Positions 14,487 through 22,529 of a stretch of 35,571 nt of DNA are shown one piece after another. The stretch is from Thiohalophilus sp046483665 (GTDB lineage: Bacteria > Pseudomonadota > Gammaproteobacteria > UBA6429 > Thiohalophilaceae), in NCBI RefSeq assembly GCF_046483665.1, contig NZ_JAWOCR010000017.1, forward strand, positions 1 to 35,571. The letters are read 5' to 3'. The number at the start of each line of letters is the position of its first letter. The first letter of the stretch is position 1. Below the pieces are notes generated by a model. The model saw nothing but the letters and a program-made list of their open reading frames with translations. It did not search any database and was not told where the DNA came from. The position numbers and the translations under genes were made by a program.

Positions 14487-15844
14487 GTGCAGCCAATGAA
14501 AAATCCCGTCAATGGTTTGAAAACCTGGTCAACTCCGGCCAGATGGCGCTGGCAACTGACAAGCTGAAGTGGCTGGATGACGCCCGGCAGCAGGCCCGTC
14601 AGGCCATAAATACCCTGCCAGTGCCCTATCGCAAGCAGGAAGAGTGGCGTTATACCAGTATCGATGGGCTGCTCAGGCAGGAATTCCAGCCAGTGAATGA
14701 ACAGTTTACCGCATTGCAGGCGGTTGATCTGGAAGACTGGTTACTGCCGGATATGGATTCGTATCGGCTGGTGTTTGCCAACGGTCGCTGTGTCCCGCAT
14801 TTGTCGAACACTGAAGAGTTACCCGATGGTGTGCGTATTGGCAGCCTGCGTGCGGCGTTAACCACGGATCCGGAACTGCTGGCGACCTGGTTCGGTCAGA
14901 CAGCCAATCATCAGCAGCATATGTTTACCGCGCTGAATACTGCATTGATCAACGATGGAGTTTTCGTGCATGTAGAGCCTGGCGTCAAGGTCGACAAGCC
15001 GATCGAGGTGCTTTACCTGAGTCTGGCCCTGGAAGACGCCGTTATCGCTCACCCGCGTAACCTGGTAGTGATGGAGGCCGGCAGTCAGGCGACACTGGTC
15101 GAGCGTTTTGTCAGTACCGGTGATTCGGTATATTTTAACAATGTGCTGAATGAAATTATTCTGAACGAATCCGCTTCCCTGACACACCACCGGGTCCAGG
15201 ATGAAAGCCCACGGGGCTATCATCTGAGCAGTCTGTTCCTTTCGCAACAGAAAAAGAGCAAGTATCGTGGTACGGCTATGGCGCTGGGTGGTGCCTGGGC
15301 GCGGACCGATTACAGAGTCCGTTTCCAGGATGAAGAGGCTGTTTGTATACTGAATGGTCTGTATCTGGCCGGCGAGAAACAGCTGACCGATTTTCATCTG
15401 GATATCGATCACGCCAAACCCCATTGCGCCAGTGAGGAGAACTTCCGCGGCATTTTGTATGGCAAGGGCCGTGCCGTGTTCGATGGCAAGATTGTGGTGG
15501 CCAAAGATGCACAGAAAAGCGATGCGCACCTGCACAATTCCAATCTGATGCTGACCCGCAGTGCCGAGGTCGATACCAAGCCGCAACTGGAAATCTACGC
15601 CGATGACGTTAAATGCAGCCATGGTACCACCGTGGGCCAGCTGGATGCGGAACAGGTGTATTACCTGCGCTCCCGGGGTATTGAGACTGCCACAGCGAAG
15701 AAGATGCTGTGTCTCGGGTTCGCTGACGAGATTATCAATACTATTGAAATCGAGCCGCTGCGCCAGCATGTTCATGAGAGACTGCACATTACGCTGGACC
15801 AGGTCGTAACCGAACAGTTGCAAACCGAAGAGGTAGCACCATGA
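14483..15844 (+). CDS. sufD: SufD, Fe-S scaffold complex subunit
   Basis: 453 residues, paralogue of SufB. The C-terminal beta-helix core is visible: FHLDIDHAKPHCASEENFRGILYGKGRAVFDGKIVV followed by AQKSDAHLHNSNLMLT, and KCSHGTTVGQLDAEQVYYLRSRGI with the conserved histidine. The N-terminal helical region includes PYRKQEEWRYTSIDGLL, a usual SufD feature. It works with SufC and SufB in cluster assembly and iron acquisition. It overlaps sufC by ATGA and the next gene by ATGA, indicating tight translational coupling. Confidence 0.96.
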   Translation: MSAANEKSRQWFENLVNSGQMALATDKLKWLDDARQQARQAINTLPVPYRKQEEWRYTSIDGLLRQEFQPVNEQFTALQAVDLEDWLLPDMDSYRLVFANGRCVPHLSNTEELPDGVRIGSLRAALTTDPELLATWFGQTANHQQHMFTALNTALINDGVFVHVEPGVKVDKPIEVLYLSLALEDAVIAHPRNLVVMEAGSQATLVERFVSTGDSVYFNNVLNEIILNESASLTHHRVQDESPRGYHLSSLFLSQQKKSKYRGTAMALGGAWARTDYRVRFQDEEAVCILNGLYLAGEKQLTDFHLDIDHAKPHCASEENFRGILYGKGRAVFDGKIVVAKDAQKSDAHLHNSNLMLTRSAEVDTKPQLEIYADDVKCSHGTTVGQLDAEQVYYLRSRGIETATAKKMLCLGFADEIINTIEIEPLRQHVHERLHITLDQVVTEQLQTEEVAP

Positions 15845-16221
15845 GCGCCAGACATGTTGTATTCCAGCCCCAGGCTGACTCTAATGATGGTGGCGATGCG
15901 CCTGTTGTTAACAGTGACGCGCCGCTGGAAGAACGCATCATCGAGGCACTGAAAACAATCTATGATCCGGAAATTCCGCTGAACATCTACGAGCTTGGTC
16001 TGATCTATAATGTGAATGTGGATCAGGACAACAAGGTCTTTGTCACCATGACCCTGACCACACCGGGTTGTCCGGTGGCCGGATCCATGCCGGGCCAGGT
16101 GGAACGCACGGTCAAAAGTGTTGAAGGTGTCAGCGATGCTGAAGTCGAGCTGGTCTGGGATCCGCCGTGGACCATCGATCGCATGAGCGACGAAGCACGC
16201 TTGACACTGGGCATGTTGTAA
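15841..16221 (+). CDS. sufT: SufT-like (MIP18/DUF59) Fe-S assembly protein
   Basis: 126 residues. The DUF59/MIP18 domain is plain: EERIIEALKTIYDPEIPLNIYELGLIYNV, MTLTTPGCPVAGSMPGQVE with the conserved cysteine, and VELVWDPPWTIDRMSDEARLTLGML. Proteins of this type linked to suf operons help mature Fe-S proteins, especially under heavy demand. The first 30 or so residues are variable and likely disordered. Start overlaps sufD by 4 bp; sufA follows 15 bp later. Confidence 0.92.
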   Translation: MSARHVVFQPQADSNDGGDAPVVNSDAPLEERIIEALKTIYDPEIPLNIYELGLIYNVNVDQDNKVFVTMTLTTPGCPVAGSMPGQVERTVKSVEGVSDAEVELVWDPPWTIDRMSDEARLTLGML

Positions 16222-16236
16222 GCAGGAGGAATCTGT

Positions 16237-16563
16237 ATGGCTATTGAACTAACCGAAAGCGCCGCCAAACACGTTGAGTCCATGCTGGGCAAACGCGGTA
16301 ACGGTATTGGCCTGCGTCTGGGTACCCGTAAATCCGGTTGCACGGGCTTTGCCTATGTCGTCGATTACGCCGATGAAGTAACGGATGATGACGTGGTTTT
16401 CGAAAGCTATGGGGTCAAAGTCGTGGTGGACAGGAAAAGCCTGGCCAATATCGACGGAACCGAAGTGGATTACATGAAAACCAACGCGATCAATGAAGGT
16501 TTTGAGTTTCGCAATCCGAACATCAAGGATATGTGCGGTTGTGGCGAATCCTTCAGCGTTTGA
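16237..16563 (+). CDS. sufA: SufA/IscA-type Fe-S carrier protein
   Basis: 108 residues, A-type carrier (HesB/IscA family). The three ligand cysteines are present: Cys35 in KSGCTGF, and the C-terminal pair in DMCGCGESF. These proteins receive a cluster from the SufBCD scaffold and pass it to apo-proteins. An AGGAGGA site precedes the ATG at 16237. Position between the SufT-like gene and sufE supports SufA rather than a general IscA, though the families overlap. Confidence 0.93.
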   Translation: MAIELTESAAKHVESMLGKRGNGIGLRLGTRKSGCTGFAYVVDYADEVTDDDVVFESYGVKVVVDRKSLANIDGTEVDYMKTNAINEGFEFRNPNIKDMCGCGESFSV

Positions 16564-16587
16564 CAGAACTTACCGGCAGGAGCTTGC

Positions 16588-17022
16588 ATGACATCGCTGG
16601 ACGATATCGTCGATACCTTTGAATTACTGGGTGACTGGGATCAACGCTATCAATATCTGACCGAGCTGGGCGAAAAACTGCCGCCCTTGCCGGAAGAAGC
16701 CCGTATCGAGGACAACAAGGTCAAAGGTTGCATGAGCCAGGTCTGGGTGCATGCCTATCCCAACCCCGACGATCCTCACCTGGTTCGTTTTCATGGTGAC
16801 TGCGATACCAGTATTATCAAGGGCGTACTGGCACTGTTGATTCAACTGGTCGAGGACCGCACGGTGGACCAGATTCAGGAACTCGACGTTGATGAGTTTT
16901 TTGAAAGGCTCAAACTTGATGAACACCTTTCACCCAATCGCCACGTCGGAGTCTATGCGATTGTCGATCTGATGAAACAGCAGGCCCGCGAGCTCAAAGC
17001 CAGCCAGCCGGTTTCTGCCTGA
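16588..17022 (+). CDS. sufE: SufE, sulfur transfer protein
   Basis: 144 residues. SufE accepts persulfide sulfur from the cysteine desulfurase SufS, activates it, and passes sulfur to SufB. The motif KVKGCMSQVWVHAY contains the active-site cysteine (about residue 48); DIVDTFELLGDWDQRYQYLTELGEKLPPL at the N-terminus and FFERLKLDEHLSPNRHVGVYAIVDLM at the C-terminus fit the family. The desulfurase gene sufS, its obligate partner and usual neighbour, is missing from the operon. Good GGAG site before the ATG at 16588. Confidence 0.95.
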   Translation: MTSLDDIVDTFELLGDWDQRYQYLTELGEKLPPLPEEARIEDNKVKGCMSQVWVHAYPNPDDPHLVRFHGDCDTSIIKGVLALLIQLVEDRTVDQIQELDVDEFFERLKLDEHLSPNRHVGVYAIVDLMKQQARELKASQPVSA

Positions 17023-17213
17023 ACAACCCATACAGATGTCGAAATATCACCACTGAACACAGGGCACTGTGAAAGCCCTGAAACTGGTATGACTTTCGCC
17101 GGTAGATCAGTTTTTCGATGGCTTTGGTGTTTTGCGTGCTTTCAATGCTTCAATGGTTCTTCCTGTCGCTCCCGCGGTACTTCCCGGTCTGATGATGAGC
17201 AGCCGACAGCCAC

Positions 17214-17241
17214 AAAAAAGCCGGGCACTGCCCGGCTTTTT
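17214..17241. terminator. Bidirectional terminator between sufE and slyD
   Basis: GCCGGGC/GCCCGGC stem with an ACT loop, flanked by six A residues on one side and five T residues on the other, so it can stop the converging suf and slyD transcripts. The 190 bp between sufE and this hairpin hold no gene I can support. Confidence 0.85.
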
Positions 17242-17260
17242 ATGGTCGTGAACGGCCGTC

Positions 17261-17746
17261 TTATTCGTGCTCATGGCCGCCCGGACCGTGGACGTGGCCG
17301 TGGTCCAGCTCTTCCTGGGTGGCATCACGGACCTCGGTGATGGTCACATCGAAATGCAGGGTCTGGCCCGCCAGCGGATGATTTCCGTCGATGACGACGC
17401 CGTCATCCTTGATCTCCATGACCGTGATGGTCAGCGGCTGGCCTTCGGGGGTCATGGCCTGGTACTGGGCGCCAACCTGAACTTCGGTACCTTCGAACAT
17501 GTCGTTGGGGACAGTCTGAATCATGCTGTCGTCACGCTGGCCATAGGCTTCTTCCGGCTGCACGCTGACATTGACGGACTCGCCCTGATTTTTGCCTGCC
17601 AGGGCGTTTTCCAGGCCGGGGATAATATTGCTGGCACCTTGCAGATAGGCCAGTCCCGGGCCTCCCTGGGATGAATCCAGAACGTTGCCGGCGTCGTCTT
17701 TCAGAGTGTAGTCGATGGTGACGACCTTGTTTTCGGAGATTTGCAT
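17261..17746 (-). CDS. slyD: SlyD-type FKBP peptidyl-prolyl isomerase
   Basis: 161 residues. FKBP domain in the SlyD arrangement: KVVTIDYTLKDDAGNVLDSS, PLAYLQG-like GPGLAYLQGASNIIPGLENAL, then the inserted flap (chaperone) domain EEAYGQRDDSMIQTVPNDMF, then DGNHPLAGQTLHFDVTITEVRDAT. The C-terminal tail HGHVHGPGGHEHE is histidine-rich and should bind nickel or other metals, shorter than in Escherichia coli SlyD. It acts in the cytoplasm as a folding helper and metallochaperone. AAGGAA lies before the ATG at 17744-17746. Single gene, convergent with the suf operon. Confidence 0.95.
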   Translation of the reverse strand: MQISENKVVTIDYTLKDDAGNVLDSSQGGPGLAYLQGASNIIPGLENALAGKNQGESVNVSVQPEEAYGQRDDSMIQTVPNDMFEGTEVQVGAQYQAMTPEGQPLTITVMEIKDDGVVIDGNHPLAGQTLHFDVTITEVRDATQEELDHGHVHGPGGHEHE

Positions 17747-18134
17747 AGATATTCCTTGGTATTCCGTTGATTGCTTGGTAGGTGCTATCGTTCAAACACT
17801 GGCAGGGCGTCAGGAGCCTCTGTGGCGCGGGAATGAAAGAAGACCGATTGCGTAAATAATATGCGATCCTAGCACAGGATAATCCGGATTTCAGGGGGGG
17901 CGGAGAGGCCGTGTCTGACAATGTTCGTGAACGGTGCGGGCTCTTTGCCTGAATGCACCGGAATATGGCGTCGCCACGGGCTATCAGCCCGGATTCAGCC
18001 CGTCACAGAGCCGGTATGAATATTGGATGGTATTATTAAAAAATCCCGGATACAGATAAACAGCCTGTCATTAAAACGTGTTATACAGGCAGTCTGAATT
18101 CACACTAACAGCCTGTAGATTCGGAAATATCAAC
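17747..18134. other. Intergenic region between slyD and pgm
   Basis: No gene seen. A perfect small hairpin CGGGCT-ATC-AGCCCG lies at 17977-17991 without a T tract. A TATTAT element on the minus strand (17856-17861) could be the slyD -10. The promoter of pgm was not identified with confidence. Confidence 0.4.
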
Positions 18135-19772
18135 ATGCCAATCAGGACAATCAGCACACAACCCTACACGGATCAAAAACCCGGCACATCAGGATTGCGC
18201 AAGCGGGTCACTCAGTTTCAGCAGCCCCACTATCTGGAAAATTTCGTCCAGGCTATTTTTGACAGCCTGGAACCAGAGCGGCGCAACACGCTGTTAGTGG
18301 GGGGCGACGGGCGGTATTTCAATCCTGAGGCAATTCAGACGATTTTGCGCCTGGCGGTCGGGAACGGCTTTCACCGGATACTGGTGGGTCAGCACGGCTA
18401 TTTATCGACCCCGGCCGCCTCATTATTGATTCGCCGCTATCAGCTCGACGGCGGGATTATCCTTTCGGCCAGTCATAATCCAGGCGGGCCGGACGGGGAC
18501 TTTGGCGTCAAGTTCAACACGCACAGTGGCGGACCGGCATCGGAGAAGGTGACCAGCCGGATTCATCAGCTGGCCTCATCTCTGACACAATACCGGATTG
18601 CCGAGATGGAACCCTTGCCATTACAGGCGTGTGAGAGCTGGCAAGTGGAGGAGAGCCAGATTGAAATTATCGATTCGGTGCAGGATTATTCCGATTTAAT
18701 GCAAGAGTTGTTCGATTTCGAATTGATTCGCGAGCGCTTTGCCGGCGGGCAATTACGTATCGTCTATGATGCTATGCATGCTATTACCGGTCCTTACGCC
18801 CGGGAGATATTTGTTAACCGCCTGGGCGCCGCACAGGAGTGCCTGTTGAACGCTGAACCGAAGCCTGATTTTGGTAATGCACATCCGGATCCTAACCTCG
18901 CACACACCAGTGGCTTGCAGGCGGTTATGAACCAGTCGAGCGGTGCACCGGATCTGGGTGCGGCTTCCGATGGTGACGGCGATCGCAATATGATACTCGG
19001 CCAGGAATTTTTTGTGACGCCCAGCGATAGTCTGGCAGTACTGGCGGCGAACGCACAACAGGTGCCTGGTTATCGTGACGGGATCGTCGGTGTGGCCCGC
19101 TCCATGCCTACCAGTCGGGCGGTGGATCGGGTCGCGGCGCAACTGGACGTAGCCTGTTATGAGACGCCCACCGGCTGGAAGTTTTTTGGCAACTTGCTGG
19201 ATGACGGACGTATTACTTTTTGCGGGGAAGAGAGCTTCGGCACGGGCTCTGCGCATATACGTGAGAAAGACGGGCTGTGGGCAGTCTTGTTCTGGTTGAA
19301 CCTGCTGGCCGTGAGATCCGAATCCGTGGCGGAGATTATTATGGCCCACTGGCGAGAATTTGGTCGTGACTATTATACCCGGCACGACTATGAAAATATC
19401 GATAGCCAGATCGCCGAACAACTGGTCGCGAATTTACGGACGCAACTGACTTCATTACCAGGCCGGAGTATTGATGGCTTTGTGATCACGGCTGCAGACG
19501 ATTTCTGTTATAAAGATCCGGTAGACGGAAGTCTCAGCGAGCACCAGGGTATTCGCATAATTTTTGGTCAGCAGGCCCGGATCGTGGTTCGATTGTCGGG
19601 TACAGGAACAGAAGGGGCTACCCTGCGGTTATATATTGAACAATACGAACCTCCCGAGGGCGAGTTGTTCGAAGCAACCGGGCAGTTCCTGAAGCCGTTA
19701 CTGGCAGTCAGTGAAAATCTGTTGCCGATTTGCCATAAGACCGGTCGTGTCGGGCCGGATGTCATAACCTGA
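18135..19772 (+). CDS. pgm: Phosphoglucomutase (alpha-D-glucose phosphate-specific)
   Basis: 545 residues. Interconverts glucose 6-phosphate and glucose 1-phosphate, linking glycogen metabolism to glycolysis. Motifs in order: GTSGLRKRV near the N-terminus, catalytic phosphoserine loop LSASHNPGGPDGDFGVKFN, metal-binding DGDGDRN, sugar-binding GEESFGTGSAHIREKDGLWAVLFWLNLLA, and phosphate-binding RLSGTGTEGATLRLY. The short TxxYTDQKPGTSG start is typical of the Pgm1 type. ATG at 18135 is chosen because an upstream in-frame start adds 19 residues of no recognisable content; the ribosome site is weak. It is followed by the glucan phosphorylase gene 52 bp downstream, whose product, glucose 1-phosphate, is its substrate. 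Confidence 0.95.
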   Translation: MPIRTISTQPYTDQKPGTSGLRKRVTQFQQPHYLENFVQAIFDSLEPERRNTLLVGGDGRYFNPEAIQTILRLAVGNGFHRILVGQHGYLSTPAASLLIRRYQLDGGIILSASHNPGGPDGDFGVKFNTHSGGPASEKVTSRIHQLASSLTQYRIAEMEPLPLQACESWQVEESQIEIIDSVQDYSDLMQELFDFELIRERFAGGQLRIVYDAMHAITGPYAREIFVNRLGAAQECLLNAEPKPDFGNAHPDPNLAHTSGLQAVMNQSSGAPDLGAASDGDGDRNMILGQEFFVTPSDSLAVLAANAQQVPGYRDGIVGVARSMPTSRAVDRVAAQLDVACYETPTGWKFFGNLLDDGRITFCGEESFGTGSAHIREKDGLWAVLFWLNLLAVRSESVAEIIMAHWREFGRDYYTRHDYENIDSQIAEQLVANLRTQLTSLPGRSIDGFVITAADDFCYKDPVDGSLSEHQGIRIIFGQQARIVVRLSGTGTEGATLRLYIEQYEPPEGELFEATGQFLKPLLAVSENLLPICHKTGRVGPDVIT

Positions 19773-19824
19773 TATTCTAAATTTGATCGATGAGCCACCT
19801 TTAAGAAAAAGGTAAGGGAATCCT

Positions 19825-22377
19825 ATGAGCGAAACAACATTCCAGCTGGAAGTTCGACCCAACATCCCCGAAAAGTTGCAGGGTCTGGAAGCACTGGCCA
19901 ATGACCTGCTGTACAGCTGGGACCGTGATGTACGCGGTTTATTTTTCCGGCTGGATGATGAATTGTGGGAAAACTGCAACCACAATCCCAAGGTGTTTTT
20001 GCGCCGCATAGCCCAGGTAAAACTGGATGATGCCGAGAATGATCATCTGTTCATGGAAGAATATTCGCGGGTCATGTCGGCATTTCAGACTTATCATGAA
20101 AAGGAAATCAATTCGAATATCACCGAGTTTCTCGATCCCCGGCAGGATCTGATTGCTTATTTTTGCGCAGAGTTTGGCCTGCACGAAAGTTTTCCTATTT
20201 ATTCGGGCGGTCTGGGGATTCTGGCCGGCGATCATTGCAAGGCGGCCAGTGATCTGGGTGTTCCCTTCGTCGGTGTTGGTTTACTGTACCGGCAAGGTTA
20301 CTTTACCCAGTTTATCGATGGCAACGGCAACCAGCTTTCGCAATATACTCCTACTAACTTCGATGAGTTGGTTGTGGAGCCAGCCCGCGACGCAAAAGGT
20401 CAGGCGTTTTATGTTCAGGTTGAGCTCGAAGAGCGTCCGGTCAACCTCAAGGTCTGGGAAGCCCGCGCCGGGCATATACGCCTGTTTCTGCTGGACAGCG
20501 ACCTGGAAGAGAATACTACTGAAGACCGCAGCATAACCTTTCAACTGTATGGGGGTGACAGTACCACCCGGATTCAGCAGGAAATCGTACTGGGGATCGG
20601 TGGAGTGCGAGCCTTGCGGGCAATGGGTATCACACCCACGGTCTGGCATATCAATGAAGGACATGCGGCATTCCAGATACCGGAGCGTTGCCGTGAATAC
20701 GTGGAACAGGGTGTTGATTTCCATAGCGCCCTGGAGTTGGTTGCCGCGGGCACGGTTTTTACCACCCATACACCGGTTGCCGCGGGGCATGACATGTTTC
20801 AGCAGGAACAGATAACCCGCTATTTCAAACATTACGTCAAATCCCTGAATATTGAACCTGGGGTATTTTATGCCCTGGGGGAATCACCCAACAATCACGG
20901 CAGCTTTAACATGACCGCGCTGGCCTTACGCGGCTCTCGATATCACAATGGTGTGAGCCGGATTCATGGCTCGGAAGCCTCTGCCATGGAAGGCTATGTC
21001 TGGCCCCAGATTCCCCATATAGAGAACCCGATCTCCTATGTTACTAACGGGGTTCATGTGCAGACCTTCCTGGCCAGGGAATGGGTGAATCTGTTTGATA
21101 TGCGTTTTCGTGAATGGCGCAGCGAGCTGAATAAACCTGAATACTGGGAATGTATCGACTCGATACCCGATCATCGTTACTGGAGCTTGCGCCAGGAGCT
21201 CAAGGCGCAAATGCTCGAAGATGTCCACAAACGGACCCGGCGCCGCTTTCAACGCGCCGGCTTCAGCGAAGCCCAGCTCAAACGACTGACCAGCCATACC
21301 AGTGAGCCGGAAAAGAATGTTCTGGTACTGGGTTTTGCCCGTCGTTTCGCTACCTACAAGCGTGCAACGTTATTGTTCTCTGATCTGCCGCGCCTTGCCC
21401 GATTGCTCAATAACCCCAAAAGGCCAGTGCTGATGGTATTTGCCGGCAAAGCCCATCCACGCGATATACCCGGACAGGAACTGATTCGCAGGATTCATGA
21501 GTATTCCCTGAGGCCGGAGTTTATTGGCAAGATTATCATGCTTGAAGGCTATGATATGACCATGGCGCGTAAACTGGTCACCGGTGTGGATGTCTGGTTG
21601 AATACCCCCGAATATCCGCTGGAAGCCAGTGGGACTTCCGGGCAGAAAGCCGCCATCAACGGCGTCATTAACCTGAGTGTCCTCGATGGCTGGTGGGGTG
21701 AAGGTTACAATGGGGAGAATGGCTGGGCAATTCATCCGCACGCCCGGCATGAGGATCCCGAACTGCGCGACCAGGAAGAAGCGGCCGATTTACTGGATAT
21801 TCTGGAAAACGAAATCATCCCCCTTTATTACGACTACGGGAGCCAGGGCTATTCCTCCGGTTGGGTCAAACTGTCCAAGGCCTCCATGAAAAGCTGTCTG
21901 CCGCGCTTCAACTCGCAACGGATGGTGCTCGATTATGTCAAAGATTTCTATGCCCCGGCCCGTGCCCATTATCTGCGGCTGTCCGCGAGCGATTGCGCTC
22001 CGGCTAAATCTCTGGCCGAATGGAAAACGAAAATCCGGCATAACTGGAAACATGTAAACATCCGTCGGGTCGATCAGGTTCGACAGCAGATACAGAATGG
22101 AGAATCGCTGCCAATTGTAATTCAGGCGCATCTTAATGGCCTGTCTGCGGAAGATGTTATTGTCGAATGTGTCGTAGGCTGCCGGGATGATAATGGTAAA
22201 TTTACCACACACGAACAATACAAGTTTACCCATACCGGGAGGGAGGGAGAGGATTATGTCTTTGAACTGCAGCTCGAACCAGAAAATCCGGGCCTGAATC
22301 ACTACAAGCTGCGGATCTACCCCTGGCATGAACTGCTGGGGCATCCGTTTGAAATGGGCTTCATGATCTGGATCTGA
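19825..22377 (+). CDS. glgP: Alpha-glucan (glycogen) phosphorylase
   Basis: 850 residues. Releases glucose 1-phosphate from glycogen or maltodextrin. It belongs to the alpha-glucan family with the extra N-terminal domain (RPNIPEKLQGLEALANDLLYSWDRDVRGLF), shared with Thermotoga-like phosphorylases. Further motifs: FCAEFGLHESFPIYSGGLGILAGDHCKAASDLG, HINEGHAAF, TTHTPVAAGHD and the pyridoxal-phosphate region EASGTSGQKAAINGVINLSVLDGWWGEGY, with the cofactor lysine in GQKAAING. AAGGTAAGGG precedes the ATG. Forms a unit with pgm; the gene converges on malQ across the palindrome at 22387-22510. Confidence 0.95.
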   Translation: MSETTFQLEVRPNIPEKLQGLEALANDLLYSWDRDVRGLFFRLDDELWENCNHNPKVFLRRIAQVKLDDAENDHLFMEEYSRVMSAFQTYHEKEINSNITEFLDPRQDLIAYFCAEFGLHESFPIYSGGLGILAGDHCKAASDLGVPFVGVGLLYRQGYFTQFIDGNGNQLSQYTPTNFDELVVEPARDAKGQAFYVQVELEERPVNLKVWEARAGHIRLFLLDSDLEENTTEDRSITFQLYGGDSTTRIQQEIVLGIGGVRALRAMGITPTVWHINEGHAAFQIPERCREYVEQGVDFHSALELVAAGTVFTTHTPVAAGHDMFQQEQITRYFKHYVKSLNIEPGVFYALGESPNNHGSFNMTALALRGSRYHNGVSRIHGSEASAMEGYVWPQIPHIENPISYVTNGVHVQTFLAREWVNLFDMRFREWRSELNKPEYWECIDSIPDHRYWSLRQELKAQMLEDVHKRTRRRFQRAGFSEAQLKRLTSHTSEPEKNVLVLGFARRFATYKRATLLFSDLPRLARLLNNPKRPVLMVFAGKAHPRDIPGQELIRRIHEYSLRPEFIGKIIMLEGYDMTMARKLVTGVDVWLNTPEYPLEASGTSGQKAAINGVINLSVLDGWWGEGYNGENGWAIHPHARHEDPELRDQEEAADLLDILENEIIPLYYDYGSQGYSSGWVKLSKASMKSCLPRFNSQRMVLDYVKDFYAPARAHYLRLSASDCAPAKSLAEWKTKIRHNWKHVNIRRVDQVRQQIQNGESLPIVIQAHLNGLSAEDVIVECVVGCRDDNGKFTTHEQYKFTHTGREGEDYVFELQLEPENPGLNHYKLRIYPWHELLGHPFEMGFMIWI

Positions 22378-22386
22378 GAAGCTTAA

Positions 22387-22510
22387 CGCAGAGACGCAAA
22401 GAGAGTAATAATTTTGAGTTCTAAATGTTGAATTTTGAATGAGTTCCGATTGTGAAACTCAAAATTTAAAATTCAATATTCAAAATTATTACTCTCTTTG
22501 CGTCTTTGCG
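22387..22510. repeat. 124-bp long palindromic element between glgP and malQ
   Basis: Outer arms of 31 bp (22387-22417 and 22480-22510) are inverted copies with a single mismatch. They start with CGCAGAGACGCAAAGAGAG on the left and end with CTCTCTTTGCGTCTTTGCG on the right. The AT-rich middle continues as an imperfect inverted repeat (TTGAATTTT / AAAATTCAA). No open frame or transposase. It may be a REP/MITE-like insertion that also separates the two converging transcripts. Confidence 0.85.
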
Positions 22511-22529
22511 ATATTTTACTTTTATCAAT

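Noticed and set aside
17107..17328. 73-residue minus-strand frame ending KARKTPKPSKN
   Set aside because: It overlaps the slyD coding end in another frame and crosses the bidirectional terminator; no family recognised.
18753..19421. 222-residue frame antisense to pgm
   Set aside because: Shadow of the phosphoglucomutase coding frame; no domain or start signal.
22387..22510. Insertion sequence
   Set aside because: No transposase frame and only 124 bp; at most a non-autonomous palindromic repeat.
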